Assembly: GCF_001429065.1 (NCBI RefSeq)
Contig: NZ_LMIB01000015.1
Location: 396,905-460,904 of the forward strand
DNA: 64,000 nt
Origin: Sphingomonas sp. Root710
GTDB taxonomy: Bacteria; Pseudomonadota; Alphaproteobacteria; Sphingomonadales; Sphingomonadaceae
Reading direction: 5' to 3'
Below the pieces are notes generated by a model. The model did no database searches. It was not told where the DNA came from and saw only the letters and a list, made by a program, of their open reading frames with translations. Every line of letters begins with the position of its first letter. The stretch's first letter is position 1. This document shows positions 1 through 8,276 of the stretch, piece by piece. A program made the position numbers and the translations under genes.

Positions 1-1552
1 CGATCGCCGTCCCATCCGCCCGCAGCACCGCGCCGCTGTCTTCATCCACGCGCAGCCCGCCGAGCGTGAACATATAGGTGAAAGCATAGATGTTCGGGAT
101 CGACATGTTCACCGCATAGAAGGGCCCCTGGCCGAAGAGCTTTCGCATCGCCATCGCCTTCCCGAAAGGATCGGCAAGACCCGCCCGCAACTCGGTGTCG
201 GCCTCGGTCGCGCTTCGCTCGAGGCCGGCAGGATCGATACCGCATTTCCGGGCCAGTTTCCCCAGCGTGGCGCCGCGGCGGGTGCCACCCAGGGCGAAGT
301 TGAGCAGCGCGGGCACGCCATAATATTTGAAGAACAGGAAGCCGCCGAACAGCGACTGGCGAACGGCCTGCCAAAAGCTGTCGGCGCGCAGGATCAGCCA
401 TGCCTTGCCGCCCTCCTGCGCGGCGATGGCGAGGCCGAGATGGCCCGAATAGGCTTCCTCGTTGATGAAGCGCTTCCCCGCCGGATTGACGAGCATGCCT
501 TCGAGCAGCGCATTGGGCGGGGCCATGTTACGCGCGGCATAGAGATTGGACATCCGGCCGGTCTCTCCGCCCGCGGTCTGCCCCAGCATTATGCCGCTGC
601 CGTCGCAGCCGAGCGAACCGAGCCGCATCAGCGCCCGGAAATTGTCTGCGTAGAAGGGCTGGTGGGCGCGCAGCATGTCCAGGTTCATCGCGAAGCCACC
701 CGTCGCAAGCACGACGCCCCGGCGCGCGCCTATGCGCCGAACGATCGAATGCGCTTCTTCGAGCTTGCGCGCGGCCGCCGAGGAGCGCTCGGCAAGCACC
801 GCCTTTAAGGGAAGCATCGGCACGACCTTGTCGTACAGCCGCTGGTGCTGCCCCTTCGCACTGTCGGCGAGTTGCGCCACCTCGACGCCGATCACCCGCC
901 CGCCGCGATCCATGATCAGCCGGACCGCGCGCTGCTGCTGCGCCAGCTTCACGCCGAGGCCGGCAGCCGCCCTGGCAAGCGCGGCGAAATAGACATGGCC
1001 GGTCAGCCCGGCCCCCACGGGCCGGTGCCCGCGCGGCGCGGGCCGGGCGCGGGCCGCATGTTCGGGCATCTTCTCGTTGCCGGCATAATAGAGATATTTG
1101 CCGTCGGGCGGGTACAGCGTCTTTTCGACATAGGCCTCGGATGAATAGGGCACGCCATGCCCCTCCAGCCATGTGAGGTTCGCCGCGCTTTCGTCGCAAT
1201 AGCGGCGCAGCGTCGCGGGCGAGACGACATCGCCGACCTCCGCCGAAAGATAGTCGTACATCTGACCGGCGTCGTCGTCGAAGCCGGCGTCGCGCTGGTG
1301 CCGGGTCCCGCCCGCGTAGATGATGCCGCCGCTGAACGCGGTGGCCCCGCCTCCCGCGAAGCGATCGATTGCGATCACGCTGGCCCCCTGTTCGCGCGCC
1401 TCGATCGCGGCGCACGCACCTGCCCCGCCGAAGCCGACCACGACGACGTCGGCTTCTTGGTCCCAGCGCATGTCCGCGGGATCGACGATCAGCGGGTCGA
1501 GGACCGCGGCCGGAACGTCGCCGCGCATTGGTCCACCTGCTTGCCCTGCCAT
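1..1552 (-). CDS. FAD-dependent 3-ketosteroid Delta1-dehydrogenase-like flavoprotein (partial, C-terminus missing)
   Basis: About 517 codons are visible and the reading frame runs off the left edge, so the C-terminal FAD-contact segment is not seen. Residues 35-50 form the Rossmann dinucleotide fold (VVVVGFGGAGACAAIEA), followed by the GGGATAFSGG loop near residue 67 typical of fumarate-reductase/KstD-family flavoproteins. These enzymes desaturate a carbon-carbon bond next to a ketone using FAD. The start at 1552 has a GGGAGGGG ribosome site just upstream; a second ATG eight codons later (1528) is possible. It is transcribed away from the AraC gene at 1819 and is a paralogue of the KstD-like gene at 53083. 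Family is clear, the substrate is not. Confidence 0.85.
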   Translation of the reverse strand, partial: MAGQAGGPMRGDVPAAVLDPLIVDPADMRWDQEADVVVVGFGGAGACAAIEAREQGASVIAIDRFAGGGATAFSGGIIYAGGTRHQRDAGFDDDAGQMYDYLSAEVGDVVSPATLRRYCDESAANLTWLEGHGVPYSSEAYVEKTLYPPDGKYLYYAGNEKMPEHAARARPAPRGHRPVGAGLTGHVYFAALARAAAGLGVKLAQQQRAVRLIMDRGGRVIGVEVAQLADSAKGQHQRLYDKVVPMLPLKAVLAERSSAAARKLEEAHSIVRRIGARRGVVLATGGFAMNLDMLRAHQPFYADNFRALMRLGSLGCDGSGIMLGQTAGGETGRMSNLYAARNMAPPNALLEGMLVNPAGKRFINEEAYSGHLGLAIAAQEGGKAWLILRADSFWQAVRQSLFGGFLFFKYYGVPALLNFALGGTRRGATLGKLARKCGIDPAGLERSATEADTELRAGLADPFGKAMAMRKLFGQGPFYAVNMSIPNIYAFTYMFTLGGLRVDEDSGAVLRADGTAI

Positions 1553-1818
1553 GACCCCTCCCGCCTTTTATCGAATGATCAGATGGTCGCGGCGATGGGA
1601 TGGTGACTCAATACCGCAGACTATCGCGTGACGCTCTTTACCTGACCAATCTGTCCCTGCCGCACCCAGGGTCCGTCTTCAAAAGAGATGAACATTTATG
1701 AACAGGCTCGGTGGTTGCCCGTTCGCTGATCCAGGGCGACACAAAGTGTCCGGCCAGGCGGCAGCGGTCCAACGCTGCGCCTAGTTCGGCCGAGAGGAAG
1801 CAAGAGGCAGGTACCGCC

Positions 1819-2688
1819 ATGCAAGCCGGTCTTCAGCAATGCCATGTGCGGGTCATCGCGGAGCATCGCTCCGAAGATGCGCTGGTGAGCCTGGTCGATT
1901 ATGAATGGCCGCAGGCCTTCATCTTCCACAACCATAACAACAGCGTCCATTACCGGCTGATGCCGGTCAACCTGGGCCTGCGCGGCAGGGTGGGCGGCCA
2001 GGCCGAGCGCGACCTGGGCAATATGTCGCTGTTGCCTGCGGGCTCGATGCTGAAAGTATCCGACTATGGCGTCGATCATCGTGCACGCGCACTGCGCTGC
2101 CTGTTCACGCCGTCGTGGATCGAGGCGCTGCTCGGCCAGCCGCTCACCGCGCTGATCCCCGAGGTCGACGATTATCTGGGCGTTCGCAACAGCAACGCCC
2201 GCAACTGCCTTCACCGTATCGCGCTGGAGCTGCTCGAACCCGGCTTTGCGTCGGCGGCGCTTATCGAGTCGCTGATGCGGAGCGCAGTGGTGGAGATCAT
2301 GCGCGATGTCCACGATCAGTTCCGTCCCGCCGTCATCGACGTCGCGGCGACCGCGCCCAAGCTGTCGCACGCACAAATGCACCGGATCGTCGCGATGATC
2401 GAGGACAGCCGCAGCGGGCCGCCCAGCGTGGCCGCGCTCGCGGGAGAGCTGGGCTTCAGCGTTTCGCATTTCCGCCGCCTGTTTCGCGCCACCACCGGCC
2501 AGTCGGTCCACGAGTTCATGTCCGCGCTGACCGTCGAACAGGCCAAGAGCCTGCTCGCCAACAGCCGCCTGTCGATGAAGGAGATCACCTATCGGCTGGG
2601 CTTCACCTCGCCGAGCAGCTTTTCGGTGGCGTTCCGCCGGATGACCGGATGCTCGCCCAGCCAGTTCCGCAACAAGGCCCGCACCTGA
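1819..2688 (+). CDS. AraC-family transcriptional regulator
   Basis: A 289-residue regulator with an N-terminal sensor part and a C-terminal double helix-turn-helix over roughly the last 100 residues (FSVSHFRRLFRATTGQSVHE, then MKEITYRLGFTSPSSFS). I chose the ATG at 1819 because the homologous regulator at 19658 begins at the equivalent residue; the frame is open upstream to an in-frame start at 1711 that would add 36 low-complexity residues. It precedes the GST-epoxide hydrolase-P450 run on the same strand and is divergent from the flavoprotein gene at 1552, with 266 bases between the two starts for promoters. It probably controls one or both neighbours (inference). Confidence 0.9.
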   Translation: MQAGLQQCHVRVIAEHRSEDALVSLVDYEWPQAFIFHNHNNSVHYRLMPVNLGLRGRVGGQAERDLGNMSLLPAGSMLKVSDYGVDHRARALRCLFTPSWIEALLGQPLTALIPEVDDYLGVRNSNARNCLHRIALELLEPGFASAALIESLMRSAVVEIMRDVHDQFRPAVIDVAATAPKLSHAQMHRIVAMIEDSRSGPPSVAALAGELGFSVSHFRRLFRATTGQSVHEFMSALTVEQAKSLLANSRLSMKEITYRLGFTSPSSFSVAFRRMTGCSPSQFRNKART

Positions 2689-2756
2689 GCGCCAACGCCG
2701 CGCCGCCAGCCAGGCATGCGGGCCCGCCATCTCGCAGACGCCCTCGGGGGACCCTC

Positions 2757-3479
2757 GTGATCGATCTCTTCTTCGCCACCAGCACCAACGTCTACAAGAT
2801 CATCATCGCGCTGGAGGAGCTGGGCCTGAGCTATCGCCTCCAGCTGATCGACATCAGCAAGGGCGAGCAGCTCGATCCCGCCAATCTGGCCGGATCACCG
2901 ACCCAGAAGCTGCCGGTGATCCGCGACGATGAACCCGCCGACGGCGGCGATCCGCGCGTCGTCTTCGAATCCGGCGCGATCCTGCTCTACCTGGCCGAAA
3001 AGGGCGGCGCGCTTCTGCCCGACGAACCGCGCGCCCGGCTCGATGCGATCCAATGGCTGTTCTGGCAGGTCGGCGGACTAGGGCCGATCAGCGGCCAGGC
3101 CTTCCATTTTCACGCCTTCGCGCCGCGGATCGCGCCCGATCGAGACCATGATTATGCGCATAGCCGCTACCACAATATGATGAGCGCGCTGTGGCGCGTG
3201 ATGGATCGCAAGCTCGGCGAGACGCCCTGGCTGGCGGGCGCCGGCTATTCGGTCGCCGACATCGCCTGCTATCCCTGGATCGTCTATTATGACGCGCAGG
3301 AGGGCATCGGCGCCTATCCGAACATCCTGCGCTGGCGCGACGCCGTGGCCGCGCGGCCCGGAGTGATCCGCGCCTATGACCGGATTGGTCAGGTCAAGAC
3401 CGGCTATGCCTTCAACGACGAGAAGAAGGTCGCCTTCTACCCATGGGAAGGCGTTGTCCAGAACATGATCGTCACCTGA
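2757..3479 (+). CDS. Glutathione S-transferase family protein
   Basis: A 240-residue protein starting at a GTG (2757) preceded by a weak GGGGA site; the open frame extends further upstream but that part only shadows the AraC gene. The N-terminal thioredoxin-like domain (about residues 1-85) contains the KLPVI cis-proline turn and the FESGAILLYLAEK segment that binds the glutamyl part of glutathione. The C-terminal all-helical domain carries YSVADIACYPWI, typical of YghU/YfcG-like GSTs. Such enzymes conjugate glutathione or reduce disulfides and often act on electrophilic intermediates such as epoxides. It lies 10 bases before the epoxide hydrolase gene, and is a close paralogue of the GST at 25498. 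Confidence 0.88.
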   Translation: MIDLFFATSTNVYKIIIALEELGLSYRLQLIDISKGEQLDPANLAGSPTQKLPVIRDDEPADGGDPRVVFESGAILLYLAEKGGALLPDEPRARLDAIQWLFWQVGGLGPISGQAFHFHAFAPRIAPDRDHDYAHSRYHNMMSALWRVMDRKLGETPWLAGAGYSVADIACYPWIVYYDAQEGIGAYPNILRWRDAVAARPGVIRAYDRIGQVKTGYAFNDEKKVAFYPWEGVVQNMIVT

Positions 3480-3489
3480 GCGCAGCGGC

Positions 3490-4650
3490 ATGAGTGAAGC
3501 GATCACCCCCTTTCGCGTGAAAATCCCGCAGGCCGCGCTCGACGATCTGCACGACCGGCTGGCGCGCACGCGCTGGCCCGAGCGCGAGCCAGTCGACGAT
3601 TGGAGCCAGGGCGTGCCGCTGGCGGCCGTGCAGGCCCTCTGCGAGCATTGGCGCACCGCTTATGACTGGCGGCGCTGCGAGGCGCAGCTCAATGGATTTG
3701 ACCAGTACCGCACCGTCATCGACGGCCTCGGCATCCATTTCCTGCACGTCCGGTCACCCGAACCCGATGCGCTGCCGCTGATCATGACCCATGGCTGGCC
3801 CGGCTCGGTCCTCGAATTCATGAAGGTGATCGGGCCGCTGACCGATCCCGCCGCTTATGGCGGCGATCCGCGCCAGGCGTTCCACCTGATCCTGCCTTCC
3901 CTGCCCGGCTATGGCTTTTCGGACCGGCCCGACCGGACGGGGTGGGGCGTCGAACGGGTCGCGGCGGCATGGGTCGAGCTGATGCGACGGCTCGGCTATC
4001 GGCGCTATGTCGCGCAGGGCGGCGACTGGGGCGCGGGCGTCACCGCCGCGATCGGCCGGCTCGCCCCGCCCGAATGCGCCGCCATCCATCTGAACGTGGC
4101 GCTGACCGAGCCGACGGGCCCGCTGCTCGATGATCTGACGCCTGCCGAGCAGGCCGCGCTCGCCGACATCAAGGCCTTTTACGACGACGGCTCGGGCTAT
4201 GCCGCCATTCAGGGGACGCGACCACAGACGATCGGCTATGCGCTGACCGACTCCCCCGCCGCGCAAGCCGCCTGGATCTATGAAAAGTTCCAGGCGTGGA
4301 CCGATTGCGGCGGCGACCCCGAAAGCGTGCTGAGCCAGGACGAAATGCTCGACGCGATCAGCCTCTACTGGTTCACCGGCACGGCAGCATCGTCGGCGCG
4401 GCTTTACCGGGAGAGCATGGCGACCGCCTTCCGCGCCCGCCCGATCACAATCCCGATCGGACTGAGCATCTTCCCGCGCGAACTGTTCCGGTCGTCGCGG
4501 CGCTGGGCGGAGGCGCTCTATCCCCGGATCATTCACTGGAACGAACTGCCGCGCGGCGGCCACTTCGCTGCCTTCGAACAGCCAGGGCTGTTCGTCGACG
4601 AGCTGCGCGCCTGCTTTGCACCGCTGAGACGGGAAGCCGCCGCCCCATGA
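3490..4650 (+). CDS. Epoxide hydrolase, microsomal-type alpha/beta hydrolase
   Basis: A 386-residue protein with the N-terminal epoxide hydrolase domain (residues 1-100, ending in the PLIMTHGWPGS oxyanion motif at 101-106) and an alpha/beta hydrolase core. The nucleophile is Asp179 in QGGDWGA, and His358 in PRGGHFAAFEQP is the general base, so the fold and chemistry match epoxide to diol hydrolysis. Length fits the EHN-containing family. It sits 10 bases after the GST gene, and its stop overlaps the ATG of the following P450 (ATGA), so P450 oxidation and epoxide opening are likely co-expressed (inference). Confidence 0.92.
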   Translation: MSEAITPFRVKIPQAALDDLHDRLARTRWPEREPVDDWSQGVPLAAVQALCEHWRTAYDWRRCEAQLNGFDQYRTVIDGLGIHFLHVRSPEPDALPLIMTHGWPGSVLEFMKVIGPLTDPAAYGGDPRQAFHLILPSLPGYGFSDRPDRTGWGVERVAAAWVELMRRLGYRRYVAQGGDWGAGVTAAIGRLAPPECAAIHLNVALTEPTGPLLDDLTPAEQAALADIKAFYDDGSGYAAIQGTRPQTIGYALTDSPAAQAAWIYEKFQAWTDCGGDPESVLSQDEMLDAISLYWFTGTAASSARLYRESMATAFRARPITIPIGLSIFPRELFRSSRRWAEALYPRIIHWNELPRGGHFAAFEQPGLFVDELRACFAPLRREAAAP

Positions 4651-5909
4651 CCGACGATATCGAGAGGTTGACCGCGCGGCTCGCCGACCCCGCCTTCTTC
4701 CTGGAGCCCGGCTTCACCACGTTGCTGCGCCATCTGCGCGACCGCTCGCCGGTGCATTGGTGCCAGGCCTGGCCGCAGCGCGGCTTCTGGGCCGTTACGC
4801 GGCACGCCGACATCAAATGGGCGCTGGAACATCCCGAGCTGCTGTCTAGCGAGGCCGCGGGCAATATCATCCCGGCCGATCCCGACCTCCACCGGCAGGA
4901 CCGCGACGCGATGGGCTTCGGGGTGATGCTGACCAACACCGATCCGCCGAACCACGCGCGGCTGCGCCGCATCTATAGCCGCTTCTTCTCGGGTCCGCAG
5001 GTTGCGAAGCTGGAAGGCCAGTGCCAGCAGATCGTCGATGAAATCCTCGCCGAACTGGACGGGCGCGACCGGTTCGATTTCGTGATGGACGTCGCGGCGC
5101 CCTTGCCGGCCCGGCTGATCTGCCGCCTGCTCGGCGTACCGCGCGGGGACTGGCCCTTCATCTTCCGCTATGCCAACAGCTTCGCCTCCTTCGCCGATCC
5201 CGCGCTGCAGCTGGGGGGAACGCCCGGCGAAACCTTCATGATCGCGATGCGAACGACATTCGATTATGTCAGCGACCTCGTCGCGCAGCGGCGCGCCGAT
5301 CCGCGCGACGATCTCTGTTCGATGGCCGCGCTGGCGGAGGCTGAGGGCGAGCCGCTGTCGCACGCAGAGGCAGCGTGGAATGCCTGGGCCGTCCTGGCCG
5401 CCGGGTTCGAGACCTCGCGCAATGCGATATCGGGCGGGCTGCTCGCGCTGCTCGAACATCCCGAACAGGCGGACGCCTTGCGCCGCGAACCCGGCCTGCT
5501 GGTGACCGCGGTCGAGGAGATGTTCCGCTGGTCTAACCCGGCCACCGCCTTGCTCCGCGTCGCCCGCGAGGACATCGAGATTGCGGGTCAGCCGATCGCC
5601 CGGGGCGACTGGCTGGCGCTGTTCATCGAGTCCGCCAATCGCGACGAGCGGGTGTTCGACGATCCCTATCGTTTCGACATCCGCCGCCGCCGCAACCCGC
5701 ATATGAGCTTCGGCTTCGGCATTCACAACTGCATCGGGCGGATGCTGGCGGCGCTCGAGGTGCGCGTGATGATCCGCACGATGCTGAAACGCACCAGCCG
5801 GATCGAGGTCGCCGGATCGCTGGAACGAAGCGCATCGACCATCGCCAAGGGGCTCGCGCGGATGCCCGTCCGCGTCGAGTGGACGTCCCCCCGGTCCGAG
5901 GCGGCATAG
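4647..5909 (+). CDS. Cytochrome P450
   Basis: A 420-residue soluble bacterial P450. The I-helix motif AAGFETSRN, the K-helix ExxR in EEMFRWSNP and the haem-binding loop FGFGIHNCIG with axial Cys362 are all present, so it should be a functional monooxygenase. It starts at an ATG that overlaps the epoxide hydrolase stop by four bases. No ferredoxin or ferredoxin reductase gene is adjacent, so electron partners must come from elsewhere. It resembles the P450s at 28121 and 46939 in size and domain order. Substrate unknown. Confidence 0.95.
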   Translation: MTDDIERLTARLADPAFFLEPGFTTLLRHLRDRSPVHWCQAWPQRGFWAVTRHADIKWALEHPELLSSEAAGNIIPADPDLHRQDRDAMGFGVMLTNTDPPNHARLRRIYSRFFSGPQVAKLEGQCQQIVDEILAELDGRDRFDFVMDVAAPLPARLICRLLGVPRGDWPFIFRYANSFASFADPALQLGGTPGETFMIAMRTTFDYVSDLVAQRRADPRDDLCSMAALAEAEGEPLSHAEAAWNAWAVLAAGFETSRNAISGGLLALLEHPEQADALRREPGLLVTAVEEMFRWSNPATALLRVAREDIEIAGQPIARGDWLALFIESANRDERVFDDPYRFDIRRRRNPHMSFGFGIHNCIGRMLAALEVRVMIRTMLKRTSRIEVAGSLERSASTIAKGLARMPVRVEWTSPRSEAA

Positions 5910-5939
5910 AATTCCGGACGATCGCGAAAGGCAAACAGG

Positions 5940-6503
5940 ATGATGACGCTCGAAGAATTATCCGCGCGCGAGGAAATCCGCCAGGTGATCTACCGGCATT
6001 TCCGCGCCGGGGACCGGATCGACGCCGAGCTGGACCGCGCCGCGTGCTGGGACGACGCCGTCTTTATCGGCGGTCCGGTCGACCTGCCGATGGGCGAGGC
6101 AATCCCGCTGATCTATGAGGAGATGATGCGGAAATATTTCCGCGTCACCAATCATTACATGATGAACATCTCGATGGACGTGAACGGCGCCGAGGCCCGC
6201 GGCGAGATCTATGCCATCGCCTACCACATCCTGCCGACCGAGCGCGAACCACTGGAAGCGGTGCTCGGCGCGGCCAAGCTCGCCGCGCTCGGCGACGCGG
6301 CGGACCAGCCGCTCGAACTGTGGATCGGCATCCGCTATGCGACCACCCTGTCCCGGCGCGGGGACGAATGGCGCATCGCTTCGATGAGGCTGATCGTCGA
6401 TTGGAGCAAGGTCGAACCCTATAGCGGGATCGAGACCGGCGGCTTTCTCTCCTATCTGACGCTACGGGGTGCGCGGGACCGGACGGATCCGTCCTACGGC
6501 TGA
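5940..6503 (+). CDS. SnoaL-like / NTF2-fold protein
   Basis: A 187-residue protein with the pattern of the SnoaL-like NTF2 fold: an N-terminal helix (EELSAREEIRQVIYRHFRAG) followed by beta strands with NHYMMNISMDVNGAEARGE and a final WRIASMRLIVDWSKVEPY. Members include isomerases, cyclases, dehydratases and the small subunits of ring-hydroxylating oxygenases, but many have no known reaction. It follows the P450 by 30 bases and is the last gene of the AraC-GST-hydrolase-P450 run. Four further SnoaL-type genes occur in this window. Confidence 0.8.
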   Translation: MMTLEELSAREEIRQVIYRHFRAGDRIDAELDRAACWDDAVFIGGPVDLPMGEAIPLIYEEMMRKYFRVTNHYMMNISMDVNGAEARGEIYAIAYHILPTEREPLEAVLGAAKLAALGDAADQPLELWIGIRYATTLSRRGDEWRIASMRLIVDWSKVEPYSGIETGGFLSYLTLRGARDRTDPSYG

Positions 6504-6519
6504 ACCTTGCGGCGCGATC

Positions 6520-6552
6520 GGAAAAGCATTGGTCGAATATGGAAAGCCTTGG
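6520..6552 (+). promoter_or_regulatory. Direct repeat, possible AraC-type operator upstream of aldehyde dehydrogenase
   Basis: GGAAAAGCATTGG (6520-6532) and GGAAAGCCTTGG (6541-6552) lie 21 bases apart, two helical turns, the usual layout for half-sites of AraC-family activators. The repeat falls in the 205-base gap between the SnoaL gene and the aldehyde dehydrogenase at 6709. Binding is not shown; this is a pattern call. Confidence 0.35.
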
Positions 6553-6708
6553 CGATGGCGTCGCGAAGGGCTGCATGGGAGACTATTCTCGATCGAAATC
6601 CGCATCTCCTCCGCCAGTCTCCGCAATCACTACCGCATCCTTGCGGCCAGGGCGGGGCGCGGCGCGAGCCTATCCTCAGGCGCGGGTTTCGAGGCTTAGG
6701 AGAACCCA

Positions 6709-8205
6709 ATGAACGAGCATAGTTCCATCCTCAAGGCACGCCCTGCCTTCCTGAACGGAAAGCCCAAGAAGCTGCTGATCGACGGGAAGTGGGTGGAGGC
6801 CCAGTCGGGCCAGACCTTCGGATCCTTCAACCCTTCCACCGGCGAGGCGCTGGACCCCGTAGCGCTGGGCGCGAAGGCCGATGTCGACCTCGCGGTCGCC
6901 GCCGCCCGCCGCGCCTTCGAGGGCCCGTGGAGCCGCTTCAAGCCCGCCGATCGTCAGCGCGTCATCCTGAAGCTCGCCGACCTGATCGAAGCCAATTTCG
7001 ACGAGCTGTTCCTGCTCGATTCGATTGACATGGGCGCGCCTATCATCATGAAGCCGTTCATCCAGCGGCTGGTGGTCGACACCTTCCGCTTCTGCGCGGG
7101 CATGGCGGTGGGCATCCAGGGCGAGACCCTGCCGAACTCGGTGCCCGGCAACATCCTGTCCTACACGCTGCGCGAGCCGGTCGGCGTCGTCGCCGGCATC
7201 GTTCCATGGAACGGGCCGGTGTTCAACGCGACGTGGAAGATCGCCCCCGTGCTGGCCACGGGCTGTACGCTGGTGCTCAAGCCTGCCGAGCAGGCTTCGC
7301 TCAGTCCGCTGCGGCTGGGCGAGCTCTGCCTCGAGGCGGGCATTCCCGAGGGCGTGATCAACATCATCACCGGCTATGGTGAAGATGCTGGGGCGGCCCT
7401 GTCGGCCCATCTCGACGTCGACAAGGTGGCATTTACCGGCTCGTGCGAGACCGGCCAGCGGATCGTCCAGGCGTCCGCCGGCAACCTCAAGCGCCTCACC
7501 TTGGAACTGGGCGGCAAGTCGCCCGACATCGTCTTCGCCGACGCCGATCTCGATGCAGCCGTTCCGGGTGCGGCGATGGCGGTCTATGGCAATTCCGGTC
7601 AGGTGTGCAGCGCGGGCAGCCGCCTGTTCGTCGAGCGCAGCATCTATGACGAGTTCACCGAGAAGGTCGCCGCCTTTGCCAAGTCACTTCAGGTAGGTAA
7701 CAGCCTGGACCCGCAGACGATGATCGGCCCGCTGGTTTCCCAAGGCCAGCTCGAACGCGTCAGCGGCTATCTCGAAGCCGGCGCGCAGGAAGGCGCACGG
7801 GCGATGGCGGGCGGCGCCCGGCTGACCGACGGCGATCTGGCCAACGGCTATTTCGTGCCGCCGACGCTCTTCGCCGACGTCAACGACGACATGAAGATCG
7901 CCCGCGAAGAGATTTTCGGCCCGGTCATCTCCGCCATCCCCTTCGACGACATCGAAGAGGTGGTGAAGCGCGCCAACAACACCGTGTTCGGCCTTGGCAG
8001 CGGCGTGTGGACGCGCGATGTCAAGAAGGCGCACAAGCTGGCCGGCCTGATCCGGGCGGGTTCGGTGTGGGTCAATTGCTATCAGGCGATGGACCCGGCG
8101 GTGCCATTCGGCGGCTACAAGATGAGCGGCTATGGCCTGGAGGCCGGCAAGCATCATCTCGACGAATATCTCAACACCAAGGCGGTTTGGATCAACATCG
8201 ACTGA
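6709..8205 (+). CDS. NAD(P)-dependent aldehyde dehydrogenase
   Basis: A 498-residue member of the ALDH superfamily that oxidises an aldehyde to its acid. Visible signatures are the coenzyme loop FTGSCETG, the general-base Glu266 in LELGGKSPD, and catalytic Cys300 in GQVCSAGSR, followed by EEIFGPV. Length and motif spacing fit class 1/2 ALDH or betaine-aldehyde-type enzymes. The ATG at 6709 has AGGAGAACCC before it. It converges on the PQQ alcohol dehydrogenase gene, with one terminator between; alcohol to aldehyde to acid is an attractive joint role (inference). Confidence 0.95.
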   Translation: MNEHSSILKARPAFLNGKPKKLLIDGKWVEAQSGQTFGSFNPSTGEALDPVALGAKADVDLAVAAARRAFEGPWSRFKPADRQRVILKLADLIEANFDELFLLDSIDMGAPIIMKPFIQRLVVDTFRFCAGMAVGIQGETLPNSVPGNILSYTLREPVGVVAGIVPWNGPVFNATWKIAPVLATGCTLVLKPAEQASLSPLRLGELCLEAGIPEGVINIITGYGEDAGAALSAHLDVDKVAFTGSCETGQRIVQASAGNLKRLTLELGGKSPDIVFADADLDAAVPGAAMAVYGNSGQVCSAGSRLFVERSIYDEFTEKVAAFAKSLQVGNSLDPQTMIGPLVSQGQLERVSGYLEAGAQEGARAMAGGARLTDGDLANGYFVPPTLFADVNDDMKIAREEIFGPVISAIPFDDIEEVVKRANNTVFGLGSGVWTRDVKKAHKLAGLIRAGSVWVNCYQAMDPAVPFGGYKMSGYGLEAGKHHLDEYLNTKAVWINID

Positions 8206-8235
8206 TCGTCCCAGGCTTCCTCCGCGAGGCCTGAC

Positions 8236-8270
8236 GCCCCCGTCCGCCGATCGCGGACGGGGGCTTTTTT
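8236..8270 (+). terminator. Rho-independent terminator after aldehyde dehydrogenase
   Basis: A perfect 12-base stem (8236-8247 with 8253-8264, loop CGATC) is followed by six T. It ends the + strand transcript; on the other strand it has no T run. Confidence 0.92.
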
Positions 8271-8276
8271 GTCAAA

